Below are positions 5,178 to 11,339 of a stretch of DNA of 11,339 nucleotides, in pieces (position 1 is the stretch's first letter; every line of letters begins with the position of its first letter). Under the pieces are notes generated by a model, which worked only from the letters and a program-made list of their open reading frames with translations, was not told the DNA's origin and ran no database searches. The stretch comes from Prevotella sp. CAG:755 (GTDB taxonomy: Bacteria > Bacteroidota > Bacteroidia > Bacteroidales > Bacteroidaceae). Both the position numbers and the translations under genes were made by a program. The DNA lies in NCBI GenBank assembly GCA_000431275.1, contig HF989236.1:10131-21469 (forward strand), read 5' to 3'.

Positions 5178-7814
5178 ATGATGATGAAGAAACTAACAGA
5201 CATACTCCGTTATGTGGCGGCAGGCTTCATTTCCCTTCTCGCCCCGACCGCGTTCGCACAGAACGGCCACAAAGTAGACGTGAGTCCTGATATCGTATAT
5301 ACCATTGAAGCCAACCGTTATCTCATCGGCGGCATCGTAGTCGACGGTATACAAGGATATGACCAGGAAAGCTTGCAGGCCACTTCGGGCTTGGAGATCG
5401 GGCAGGAAATCGCCGTTCCCGGCGAGGAAATCAGTGCCGCCGTCCGCCGCTACTGGCAGCAAGGCCTTTTCTCCAATGTGCAGATCGCGGTGGACAGCAT
5501 CGTAGACAATCGTTTAGTTTACTTGCACATTCATCTCACTGCAAGGCCGCGTATTTCCAGTATCAATTATACGGGCATCAAAAAGAGTGAGCGTGAAGAT
5601 TTGGAGGAAATGGTAGGCCTAAGGGTGGGCAACCAGATCACACCAGACATGGTAGACCGCGCCAAACTCATCATCAAGCGCCACTTTGAGGAAAAAGGAT
5701 ATCGCAACGTGGCCGTCGACATCGTACAACTCAATGACGTCACGGGCGATAACCGTGTCTTGCTCGACATCCATATCAAGAAGAATTCGAAGGTCAAGGT
5801 GAAACACATCCGTATCAGCGGCGTGACCCCGGAAGAGGCCAAGAAGCTCAAACGGGCCATGAAGAAGACGCATGAACCGACCCTGTTGAACCTTTTCAAG
5901 TCGAAAAAATTCCTTCCCGAGAAATACGAGGAAGACAAGGGCTTCGTCGTCGACAAGATGAATGAGTGGGGCTATCGCGACGCCCTCTTGCTGCGTGACA
6001 GTGTCGTGAACATCGACGACAAGCACGTTGACATCTACATCGACCTCTTCAAGGGTGACAAGTATTATATACGAAGCATTGAGTGGGTGGGTAATACAGT
6101 GTTCACGACCGATGCGCTCAACATGACGCTCAAAATGAAGCCGGGTGACGTCTATAACCAGACGTTGCTCAACAAGCGCCTCAATGAAGACGAAGACGCT
6201 ATCGGTTCGCAGTATTACGACCACGGCTACGTCTTCTACCGCCTTGATCCTGTCGAAGTCAACGTCGTGAACGATTCCATCGACCTTGAAATGCGCATTA
6301 GCGAAGGCCAGCAGGCCACCATTAACTACGTGCGCATCACGGGCAACGACCGTGTTTATGAAAACGTTGTCCGGCGTGAACTGCGTACGAAGCCGGGCGA
6401 TTTGTTCAGCCGCGAGGCTCTTCAACGCTCCTTCATTGATCTCAGTGCCATGGGGCTGTTTGATCCGGAGAAACTCGTGCCCAACGTCGTGCCTGACTAT
6501 TATAATGGAACCGTCGACATTGACTACCAGCTAGTCTCCAAACCCGGCGATCAGGTAGAGCTTTCGGCCGGTTGGGGTCAGACTGGTATCGTTGGCCGCG
6601 TCGGCCTGCGCTTCACTAACTTCTCCGTGCAGAACCTTTTCGGGAAAGGAGCCAAACGTGCCGGTTTCATTCCTCAGGGCGACGCGCAGACCCTCGCTTT
6701 GAGCGGACAGACCAATGGAACGTACTATCAGTCGTATTCTCTCTCGTTCCTCGATCCATGGTTCGGGGGCAAGCGGCCAAATCAGTTCTCATTCTCGGTG
6801 ATGTACTCCAAGCAGAGTGACGTCAATTCCAACTTTTACAGCAACAATTACTATAACTCGTACTATAACTACCTTTACGGTTATGGCACGACTGGTAATT
6901 ATTACAACTATACGGACTATTATGATCCCGACAAATATGTCAAGATGTTCGGTGTTTCCGTTGGTTTCGGTACGCGCTTGCGCTGGCCAGACGATTACTT
7001 CACTTTCATGGCTGAGTTGGCTTATACGCGTTACATGCTCAAATCTTGGCAGTACTTCCTCATTACCGACGGAAACTGTAATAACGTCAATCTGACTTTG
7101 ACCCTGTCGCGCAATTCTACGGACAACACATTCTTCCCCCGCCGAGGCTCCGAGTTCCTCCTGTCGGTGTCTGCCACGCCGCCATTCTCCCTGTGGGATG
7201 GCAAGGACTACGCCAATCTGGCAACCAATTACCGCAGCGCGGCCTATCAGCGGGAGTCGCAAGAAAAGTATCGTTGGATTGAATACAACAAATGGAAGTT
7301 CAAGTTCCGCACCTTCACCGCCTTGACCAGCGCGGTCAAATGTCCTGTGCTCATGACCCGCGTAGAGTTTGGTTTGCTCGGTGCTTACAACAAGCATAAG
7401 AAGTCTCCGTTCGAGACGTTCTACGTCGGTGGCGATGGTATGTCGGGATATTCCTCCGGCTACGCCACCGAGACGATTGGCCTGCGTGGTTACGAGAACG
7501 GCGGTCTGGCTGGTGCTTATTCCAACCCGGCTTATGCTTACAGCCGTCTGACGCTCGAGCTGCGCTACCCGTTGATGCTTGAAACGTCCACTTCGATGTA
7601 CGCCCTTGCCTTCCTCGAAGGTGGTAACGCTTGGGACGAGGTGCGTAAGTTCAATCCTTTCGATATGAAGCGGTCTGCCGGTTTGGGCGTGCGCATCCAG
7701 CTTCCTATGGTCGGCCTGCTCGGTGTCGACTGGGCTTACGGCTTCCAGAAAACCGTGAACGGCCGGCAGATTGGTGGCAGTCAGTTCCATTTTATCATCG
7801 GTCAGGAGTTCTGA
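5178..7814 (+). CDS. bamA: Outer-membrane protein assembly factor BamA (Omp85)
   Basis: Central, essential subunit of the machine that folds and inserts beta-barrel proteins into the outer membrane. A signal peptide ends at TAFAQ (residues 24-28). About five POTRA domains follow between residues 46 and 454; internal starts such as IRISGVTPEEA (211), IEWVGNTVF (301) and VRITGNDRVYENVVRRELRTKPGD (385) are typical. The barrel spans roughly 455-878 and carries the conserved loop-6 motif as LRGYENG (769-775; VRGF in E. coli). It ends in Phe, as expected for a barrel beta-signal. At 878 residues it is somewhat longer than E. coli BamA (810). Part of the excess is a Tyr/Asn-rich segment at 551-587, likely an extracellular loop. 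Five bases separate it from uppS, and the Skp genes follow. Confidence 0.96.
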   Translation: MMMKKLTDILRYVAAGFISLLAPTAFAQNGHKVDVSPDIVYTIEANRYLIGGIVVDGIQGYDQESLQATSGLEIGQEIAVPGEEISAAVRRYWQQGLFSNVQIAVDSIVDNRLVYLHIHLTARPRISSINYTGIKKSEREDLEEMVGLRVGNQITPDMVDRAKLIIKRHFEEKGYRNVAVDIVQLNDVTGDNRVLLDIHIKKNSKVKVKHIRISGVTPEEAKKLKRAMKKTHEPTLLNLFKSKKFLPEKYEEDKGFVVDKMNEWGYRDALLLRDSVVNIDDKHVDIYIDLFKGDKYYIRSIEWVGNTVFTTDALNMTLKMKPGDVYNQTLLNKRLNEDEDAIGSQYYDHGYVFYRLDPVEVNVVNDSIDLEMRISEGQQATINYVRITGNDRVYENVVRRELRTKPGDLFSREALQRSFIDLSAMGLFDPEKLVPNVVPDYYNGTVDIDYQLVSKPGDQVELSAGWGQTGIVGRVGLRFTNFSVQNLFGKGAKRAGFIPQGDAQTLALSGQTNGTYYQSYSLSFLDPWFGGKRPNQFSFSVMYSKQSDVNSNFYSNNYYNSYYNYLYGYGTTGNYYNYTDYYDPDKYVKMFGVSVGFGTRLRWPDDYFTFMAELAYTRYMLKSWQYFLITDGNCNNVNLTLTLSRNSTDNTFFPRRGSEFLLSVSATPPFSLWDGKDYANLATNYRSAAYQRESQEKYRWIEYNKWKFKFRTFTALTSAVKCPVLMTRVEFGLLGAYNKHKKSPFETFYVGGDGMSGYSSGYATETIGLRGYENGGLAGAYSNPAYAYSRLTLELRYPLMLETSTSMYALAFLEGGNAWDEVRKFNPFDMKRSAGLGVRIQLPMVGLLGVDWAYGFQKTVNGRQIGGSQFHFIIGQEF

Positions 7815-7861
7815 TCCCGTCCCGTTTCAGCGAAACAGCAACTGTAAAAACAAGATAGCGT

Positions 7862-8377
7862 ATGAAAAAGATTCTTTTCCTCATCTGTCTTTTGGCCTGC
7901 GGAGCTACTGCTCTCCATGCCCAAAAGTTTGCCCTTGTCGACATGGAATATATTTTGGGCAACATCCCTGCCTACGAACGGGCCAACGAGCAGTTGAATC
8001 AGATTTCGAAAAAGTGGCAGGCTGAGGTCGAAGCCCTCGACAACGAAGCCCAGACCCTTTACAAGAATTATCAGAACGAAATGGTGTTCCTTTCAGAAGC
8101 CCAAAAGAAAGAGCGCGAGCAGGCCATCGTCGACAAGGAGAAGGAGGCGGCTGACTTGAAGAAGAAGTATTTTGCCCCCGAGGGCGAGCTCTTTAAGAAG
8201 CGTGCCAGTCTGATCCAACCCATCCAAGACGAGATTTACAATGCCGTCAAGGCCATTGCCCAAAGCAAGGGTTACAGTCTCATCCTTGACCGTGCGTCGG
8301 ATGAAGGTATCGTCTTCGCCTCTCCCACGGCTGACATCTCTAACGAAGTCCTTGCCCGGTTAGGTTATTCCAACTAA
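7862..8377 (+). CDS. skp: Skp/OmpH-family periplasmic chaperone, copy 1
   Basis: Periplasmic chaperone that shields unfolded outer-membrane proteins on their way to BamA, the gene just upstream. The signal peptide is residues 1-20 (cleavage after HA), and the mature protein starts QKFALVDMEYIL, the conserved OmpH N-terminal strand. A long charged helical stretch at about 37-125 (for example QKKEREQAIVDKEKEAADLK) forms the coiled-coil tentacle. The C-terminal part, KGYSLILDRASDEGIVFASP (136-155), is the usual closing strand segment. Length (171) is normal for the family. It starts 47 bases after bamA; the gap holds a small GTTTC-AGC-GAAAC hairpin and no promoter I can recognise, so it is probably co-transcribed with bamA. 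Confidence 0.93.
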   Translation: MKKILFLICLLACGATALHAQKFALVDMEYILGNIPAYERANEQLNQISKKWQAEVEALDNEAQTLYKNYQNEMVFLSEAQKKEREQAIVDKEKEAADLKKKYFAPEGELFKKRASLIQPIQDEIYNAVKAIAQSKGYSLILDRASDEGIVFASPTADISNEVLARLGYSN

Positions 8378-8391
8378 AAGTCGTACCTTTG
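8360..8391 (+). promoter_or_regulatory. Predicted internal promoter before the second skp gene
   Basis: TACCTTTG (8384-8391) matches TAnnTTTG, and TTAG (8360-8363) lies 20 bases upstream, as in the thrA promoter. The -33 element is inside the last codons of the first skp. Transcription would start near 8397, giving an A-rich leader of about 50 bases before the second skp. Confidence 0.5.
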
Positions 8392-8449
8392 TCCGGTTGC
8401 AATAAGAAAATACGTAGTCATAAAATCAATTCAAAAACCATACAAAAAA

Positions 8450-9004
8450 ATGATCAAGAAGATTCTTATGCTGGTGCTCCTGATGGCACCGCTTAGCCTT
8501 TGCGCACAGAAGTTCGCCTACTACGACCACTTCGACGTCATGCAGTCTATGCCCGCGTTCCAGACCGCCCAAAAAGAGTTGGAGGAACTCGGAAAGAAGT
8601 ACGAGAACGACCTGAAAAGCATGCAGGACGAGATTATTTCCAAGCGTGACGCCTATCTGGCCAGTGCCGACAGCCTGCCCGAGAACATGCGCAACCGTAA
8701 GGAACAGGAGATTAACGACCTGATGAACCGCTTCCAGCAGGCACAACAGGACAACCAGACGGCTTTCCAGCAGGCACAACAGGATAAGCTGCAACCTATC
8801 GTTGCCCAAGTGGCTGAAGCCGTAGGCAGCATCGCTAAGGCCGAGGGTTTCGTCTATGTGATGGACCGTCAGACGGCTTCTACGACTGGTGGAATCTTCA
8901 TTAACGAAAGCATGTGTGAGAACATCACCGCAAAGGTGAAAGCCAAGCTTGGACTGAGCGCAACGTCGGCCGCAAAGGCTACTACGTCGGCAACGTCGAA
9001 GTAA
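8450..9004 (+). CDS. Skp/OmpH-family periplasmic chaperone, copy 2
   Basis: Second OmpH-like chaperone, a divergent paralogue of its neighbour: both mature proteins start QKFA after a signal peptide (here residues 1-19, cleavage after CA). The helical region, about 35-120, contains an 11-residue tandem repeat, FQQAQQDNQTA then FQQAQQDKLQP, encoded by a 33-base DNA repeat. The closing segment EGFVYVMDRQ (132-141) matches the ILDR segment of copy 1. The last 15 residues are an Ala/Thr/Ser/Lys tail, probably disordered. It has its own predicted promoter and is the last gene before a strong terminator. In several Bacteroidales I recall a glutamate racemase gene following; here none does. Two Skp copies may form mixed trimers or serve different clients, which is inference. 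Confidence 0.9.
   Translation: MIKKILMLVLLMAPLSLCAQKFAYYDHFDVMQSMPAFQTAQKELEELGKKYENDLKSMQDEIISKRDAYLASADSLPENMRNRKEQEINDLMNRFQQAQQDNQTAFQQAQQDKLQPIVAQVAEAVGSIAKAEGFVYVMDRQTASTTGGIFINESMCENITAKVKAKLGLSATSAAKATTSATSK
8732..8797 (+). repeat. 33-base tandem repeat inside the second skp gene
   Basis: TTCCAGCAGGCACAACAGGA occurs at 8732-8751 and again at 8765-8784, exactly 33 bases apart and in frame. It duplicates an 11-residue Gln-rich coiled-coil unit, FQQAQQD (residues 95-101 and 106-112). Identical codons suggest a recent slippage or duplication event. Confidence 0.85.
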
Positions 9005-9051
9005 GGCTGTTTGAAAAGGTATTGGATCTTTTCCGACTGAATAGGAGTAAG

Positions 9052-9088
9052 CGGGTGGACGTTCATATGGAGTGTCCATCCGTTTTTT
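9052..9088 (+). terminator. Intrinsic terminator of the envelope cluster
   Basis: GGGTGGAC (9053-9060) pairs with GTCCATCC (9074-9081) with one G-U pair, extended by an outer C-G pair, and is followed by six T residues. It lies 48 bases after the stop of the second skp. Only the plus strand has the T-run. Confidence 0.8.
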
Positions 9089-9157
9089 CGTGCTTCCCGT
9101 TCGGCTCCTTAGGCGTTGTAGCTCATCTTCTTTGGCGGATAGGCTGTCATGTGGTGT

Positions 9158-9189
9158 GGAAGTGGAAGAAAGTTGTTTCTTCCACTTCC
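9158..9189. repeat. Perfect 14-bp inverted repeat with GTTG loop
   Basis: GGAAGTGGAAGAAA and TTTCTTCCACTTCC are exact complements separated by four bases. The element sits between the 3' ends of convergent transcription units: 70 bases past the cluster terminator and 30 bases past the stop of the minus-strand GIY-YIG gene. No T-run follows on either strand, so it is not a standard terminator; it may still end or stabilise the minus-strand message. Confidence 0.7.
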
Positions 9190-9218
9190 GTTGTCAGTGG
9201 CAACCCGTGCGCAGCCCG

Positions 9219-10487
9219 TCAGACCGTGTGATCGGACGGGGCGTTTCCCTTGTCCGCCGCCGCGGCCTTATCCATAGATCGGCGTAGCTTTTCGAGTGTC
9301 TGCCCGTTATGTGTGAAGAAACAGGCTCCTTGATAGGTGTTAGTGGGCGTCCGGCGTTCTTCTGGCATGAAGAGCCGGCAGAATTGGGAAAGTTTGTATC
9401 GCTGCCCGCCGCGCTCGATTTCGTTGTCGCTCACGACGCTTACCCGTTCACCGGTTGGGGCAAAGGTGACGGCATCGCCCGCTTTCAGGCCAATCATGCT
9501 GAATCGGAAGCGGCTTCGCTTGTAGCGTGGTTCGTTGGTGCTGGTTTGGGTATCGTCTGCGCTGTTTGTGGAGGCGTTGGTCGGGTCGAGTGTGGGCGTG
9601 TCGAGGCCGCTTTTTTCCGCCGTGTCGGCCGGCCTGTGTCTGCGTCTGGTCGTGCGGGGCGGTGTTGGTTGGCTATCCGTCGCCTCCTTGCTCTCCTTAC
9701 CTCCCGGGTCTAGTGGCTCGGCCGGAGTGCTTGGTGTGGGGGTAGGTGTATCCGTGTTGTCGGTTCCTTCCTCGCGTTCTTTCTCTGTTCTGAGTTGGTC
9801 GAGTGTCTGCCCGTTATGCGTGAAGAACTTGGCTCCTTGATAGGTGTTGGAGGGCGTCCGGCGTTCCTCTGGCATGAAGAGCCGGCAGAATTGGGAGAGT
9901 TTATACCGCTGTCCGCCGCGCTCGATTTCGTTGTCGCTCACGACGCTTACCCGTTCACCGGTTGGGGCAAAGGTGACGGCATCGCCCGCTTTCAGGCCAA
10001 TCATGCTGAAGCGGAAACGGCTTCGCTTGTGATGCGGGTCGTCGGTGTCGGTGTCATGGTCCTGCGTGGCGTGCGTGTGAACGTCGGTCGGCGTGGGGCT
10101 TGGTGGGTCGTCGGGAAGCGTGATGGGCTGGTTGTTCTTGTAGAGTGTAACGACGCCGTCTTCAAGAAGGTCGGCTACATCTTTGAGTTGCTCCAACGCC
10201 GTTTCGGGTGGTATATTGAAGAATTCCCGGTTCTTACGGATGCGGAGCTGGGTAAAGCGGTCGATGAGTTTGTGGAGCTTCTTCTCTGCAATTTCGTACT
10301 TCACTGTGCGCAGGGTGGCGTAGATCTCGAATGGAAGCGGGACGGCGGTGTTGTCGAGTTCCTTGGAGCGTACGTTGACGGGGCGGGAGCTTTTCCCGAT
10401 CTTGACCCAATCCTCACGGAAACTGGGGTTTGTCAGGATATAGACGTATCCGGGTTCTTTGTCTGGCTTTTTCTCTTTTCCGGCCAT
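9219..10487 (-). CDS. GIY-YIG (T5orf172/MUG113-like) protein with duplicated C-terminal domain
   Basis: Stand-alone 422-residue protein; exact function unknown. Residues 13-100 form a GIY-YIG-type nuclease domain of the T5orf172/MUG113 kind: GYVYIL (13-18), KIGKS (29-33), a candidate catalytic Arg40, a helix with His72, and REFF with candidate catalytic Glu88. After a Pro/Thr/Asp-rich linker (124-153) comes KRSRFRFSMIGLKAGD, the start of a roughly 80-residue domain at 154-233. A second linker (234-322) is followed by an almost identical copy at 323-402. The repeated domain ends TYQGAxFFTHNGQTLxxLR and looks like a small beta-rich DNA-associated module of the RAMA/DUF4357 type, a tentative resemblance. 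I chose the ATG at 10487: it sits 11 residues before the domain, and a TAnnTTTG box lies 65 bases upstream, inside the longer open frame. The protein could act in DNA repair, restriction or mobile-element biology; I cannot choose between them. Confidence 0.75.
   Translation of the reverse strand: MAGKEKKPDKEPGYVYILTNPSFREDWVKIGKSSRPVNVRSKELDNTAVPLPFEIYATLRTVKYEIAEKKLHKLIDRFTQLRIRKNREFFNIPPETALEQLKDVADLLEDGVVTLYKNNQPITLPDDPPSPTPTDVHTHATQDHDTDTDDPHHKRSRFRFSMIGLKAGDAVTFAPTGERVSVVSDNEIERGGQRYKLSQFCRLFMPEERRTPSNTYQGAKFFTHNGQTLDQLRTEKEREEGTDNTDTPTPTPSTPAEPLDPGGKESKEATDSQPTPPRTTRRRHRPADTAEKSGLDTPTLDPTNASTNSADDTQTSTNEPRYKRSRFRFSMIGLKAGDAVTFAPTGERVSVVSDNEIERGGQRYKLSQFCRLFMPEERRTPTNTYQGACFFTHNGQTLEKLRRSMDKAAAADKGNAPSDHTV
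9293..9524 (-). repeat. DNA direct repeat encoding the C-terminal domain copy
   Basis: This 232-base segment matches 9800-10031 at a constant offset of 507 bases (169 codons). Positions 9406-9503 are identical to 9913-10010 over 98 bases, including third codon positions; mismatches are scattered outside that core. Confidence 0.9.
9800..10031 (-). repeat. DNA direct repeat encoding the central domain copy
   Basis: Partner of the repeat at 9293-9524. The intervening DNA encodes the low-complexity Thr/Pro/Asp linker, so the repeated unit is domain plus linker. The 98-base identical core points to a recent duplication or ongoing gene conversion. Confidence 0.9.
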
Positions 10488-10551
10488 ATGTTTTTCAGAA
10501 ATTGGGCCGTGGCAGGAATGCGCAATCGCTACGCACGGATGTTTATAAGTG

Positions 10552-10559
10552 CAAATATA
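10552..10559 (-). promoter_or_regulatory. Predicted -7 box of the GIY-YIG gene promoter
   Basis: On the minus strand TATATTTG (10559 to 10552) matches TAnnTTTG; a weak -33 candidate TTCG lies 21 bases upstream. Transcription would start near 10545, with a leader of about 58 bases. This position argues against translation starting at the upstream ATG (10625). Confidence 0.55.
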
Positions 10560-10763
10560 CGTCTTTTTACGGACTCGTTGCGAAACAGGTGGTCGAATAT
10601 CGGAACGTGTGAGGACGTAATTCATGCGGGGCCAGCACCATGAATCTCCTTGCGCCGTTTAGGTCGACGTGAACCGATGAGTCTTCTTTTGGGGTGATAT
10701 GGGTGGAGTTTCCTACTCCGGACGAGTGGAATGGGGCAGCCGTGGCGGCATCCCGTCCATAAT

Positions 10764-10801
10764 GACAAGTCCTCTGCGCACTGGCGCGCAGAGGACTTGT
10801 C
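10764..10801. repeat. Perfect 16-bp inverted repeat with six-base loop
   Basis: GACAAGTCCTCTGCGC and GCGCAGAGGACTTGTC are exact complements around ACTGGC. It lies 53 bases past the stop of the minus-strand argD and upstream of the GIY-YIG promoter. On the minus strand the stem is followed by ATTATGG with no T-run. It is probably the 3' end structure of the argD transcript, of a non-canonical kind. The rest of 10626-10853 holds nothing else I can identify. Confidence 0.65.
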
Positions 10802-10853
10802 TGTCTTATAATGTGTTTTCAAAAGCAGGGTGGCCTGTCTGAGTCCGTGTGAT

Positions 10854-11339
10854 TTAGAGCACGCGGCTGAGGCGTTCGACGAAGTCGTCGGCCTCGGTTT
10901 CGCTGAGCGTCAACGGGGGAAGCAGACGCAGGATGTTGGTGCCTGCCGCACCGGTGAAGACGTGCTCCTCGTGGACGAGGCGCTGGCGCATCGCTTTGAT
11001 GTCGTTTTCGAATTCCAAGCCGATCATGAGGCCTTCGCCGCGCACCTCCTTGATGCCGGGAAGGGCTGCGAGCCGGGCTTTGAGGTGGGCGCCCACCCGG
11101 GCGGCGTTGTCGACGAGGTGTTCGCCCTCGATGACGTCGAGTACAGCCAAGGCGGCTGCGCAGGCCAGGTGGTTGCCTCCGAAAGTCGTCCCGAGCTGTC
11201 CGTAGGTGGGCTTGATGTCCGGAGCGATGAGGACGGCGCCCATGGGGAAGCCGTTGGCGATGCCCTTGGCACAGGTGATGATATCGGGGCAGATGCCGGC
11301 ATACTGGTGGGCGAAGAAACGTCCCGAGCGGCCGTAGCC
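10854..11339 (-). CDS. argD: Acetylornithine/succinylornithine aminotransferase, class III PLP enzyme (partial)
   Basis: C-terminal 162 residues of a fold-type I aminotransferase of arginine biosynthesis; the N-terminus lies beyond the right edge. The visible part begins GYGRSGRFFAHQ. The PLP-binding lysine is in IITCAKGIANGFPMGA (residue 25 of the fragment), and QLGTTFGGNHLACAAALAVL is the conserved segment that contacts the cofactor phosphate. VRGEGLMIGLEF and TNILRLLPPLTLSETEADDF are typical ArgD C-terminal blocks. Bacteroides enzymes of this group work on N-succinylornithine, not N-acetylornithine, so substrate is uncertain here. The frame is intact to the stop. No other gene of the arginine pathway is in view. 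Confidence 0.9.
   Translation of the reverse strand, partial: GYGRSGRFFAHQYAGICPDIITCAKGIANGFPMGAVLIAPDIKPTYGQLGTTFGGNHLACAAALAVLDVIEGEHLVDNAARVGAHLKARLAALPGIKEVRGEGLMIGLEFENDIKAMRQRLVHEEHVFTGAAGTNILRLLPPLTLSETEADDFVERLSRVL

Noticed and set aside
6789..7790. 333-codon minus-strand ORF inside bamA
   Set aside because: Shadow frame of a GC-rich, highly conserved gene. BamA motifs are all on the plus strand, and the Ile/Val-rich stretch is the reverse reading of the Tyr/Asn-rich loop.
9293..10031. Repeats as a mobile element or CRISPR array
   Set aside because: There are only two copies, in frame within one gene and separated by coding linker; no short regular spacers, transposase or terminal inverted repeats.
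10488..10625. 46-residue N-terminal extension of the GIY-YIG protein from an ATG at 10625
   Set aside because: The extension has no domain-like features, the TAnnTTTG promoter box lies inside it, and the ATG at 10487 sits directly before the conserved domain.
9795..10643. 282-codon plus-strand ORF antisense to the GIY-YIG gene
   Set aside because: It mirrors the minus-strand gene and its repeats, and shows no motif of its own; the minus-strand frame has a recognisable domain and promoter.

Overview
The window looks chromosomal and comes from a member of the Bacteroidetes, most likely order Bacteroidales (Porphyromonas/Tannerella-like). The block porG(DUF6089)-uppS-bamA-skp-skp is the arrangement I recall for that group. 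Most genes lack a clear Shine-Dalgarno sequence. TAnnTTTG boxes, the -7 element of the Bacteroidetes primary sigma factor, lie in front of thrA, dacB, the lipoprotein gene, the second skp and the GIY-YIG gene. GC content looks to be in the mid-50s by eye, high for the order. Genus placement is inference.

Layout. 1-390 (minus): start of an aspartokinase gene, probably the bifunctional thrA, cut by the window edge. 391-893: an unusually dense intergenic region with the thrA promoter, an intrinsic terminator pointing the same way, a textbook sigma-54 promoter about 70 bases before that terminator (together predicting a small RNA of about 75-80 nt), a 20-bp dyad near -75 of that promoter, three TGTGGAA elements and the dacB promoter. 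894-2144 (plus): a compact PBP4-type D,D-carboxypeptidase. 2308-9004 (plus): an envelope-biogenesis cluster. It holds a probable surface lipoprotein (DUF6242-like), a PorG/DUF6089 outer-membrane protein, undecaprenyl diphosphate synthase, BamA and two Skp/OmpH chaperones, closed by an intrinsic terminator at 9052-9088. 9219-10487 (minus): a stand-alone GIY-YIG (T5orf172-like) protein with two nearly identical C-terminal domains. 10854-11339 (minus): the C-terminal part of an ArgD-family aminotransferase.

How the genes fit together. Skp proteins carry unfolded outer-membrane proteins across the periplasm, BamA inserts them, and PorG and the lipoprotein are likely outer-membrane clients or partners. 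UppS makes the lipid carrier for peptidoglycan and surface polysaccharide, and DacB trims peptidoglycan. The plus-strand cluster is therefore a cell-envelope module, with a second promoter that can raise the distal Skp on its own. The flanking minus-strand genes (thrA, argD) are amino-acid biosynthesis genes.

The most interesting signal is the apparent sigma-54-driven small RNA upstream of thrA, together with a 52-codon ORF that runs through its terminator and overlaps the thrA start by ATGA. Other points are the duplicated domain of the GIY-YIG protein (98 bp identical between copies), a Tyr/Asn-rich surface loop in BamA, and two long perfect hairpins without U-tracts near gene 3' ends.
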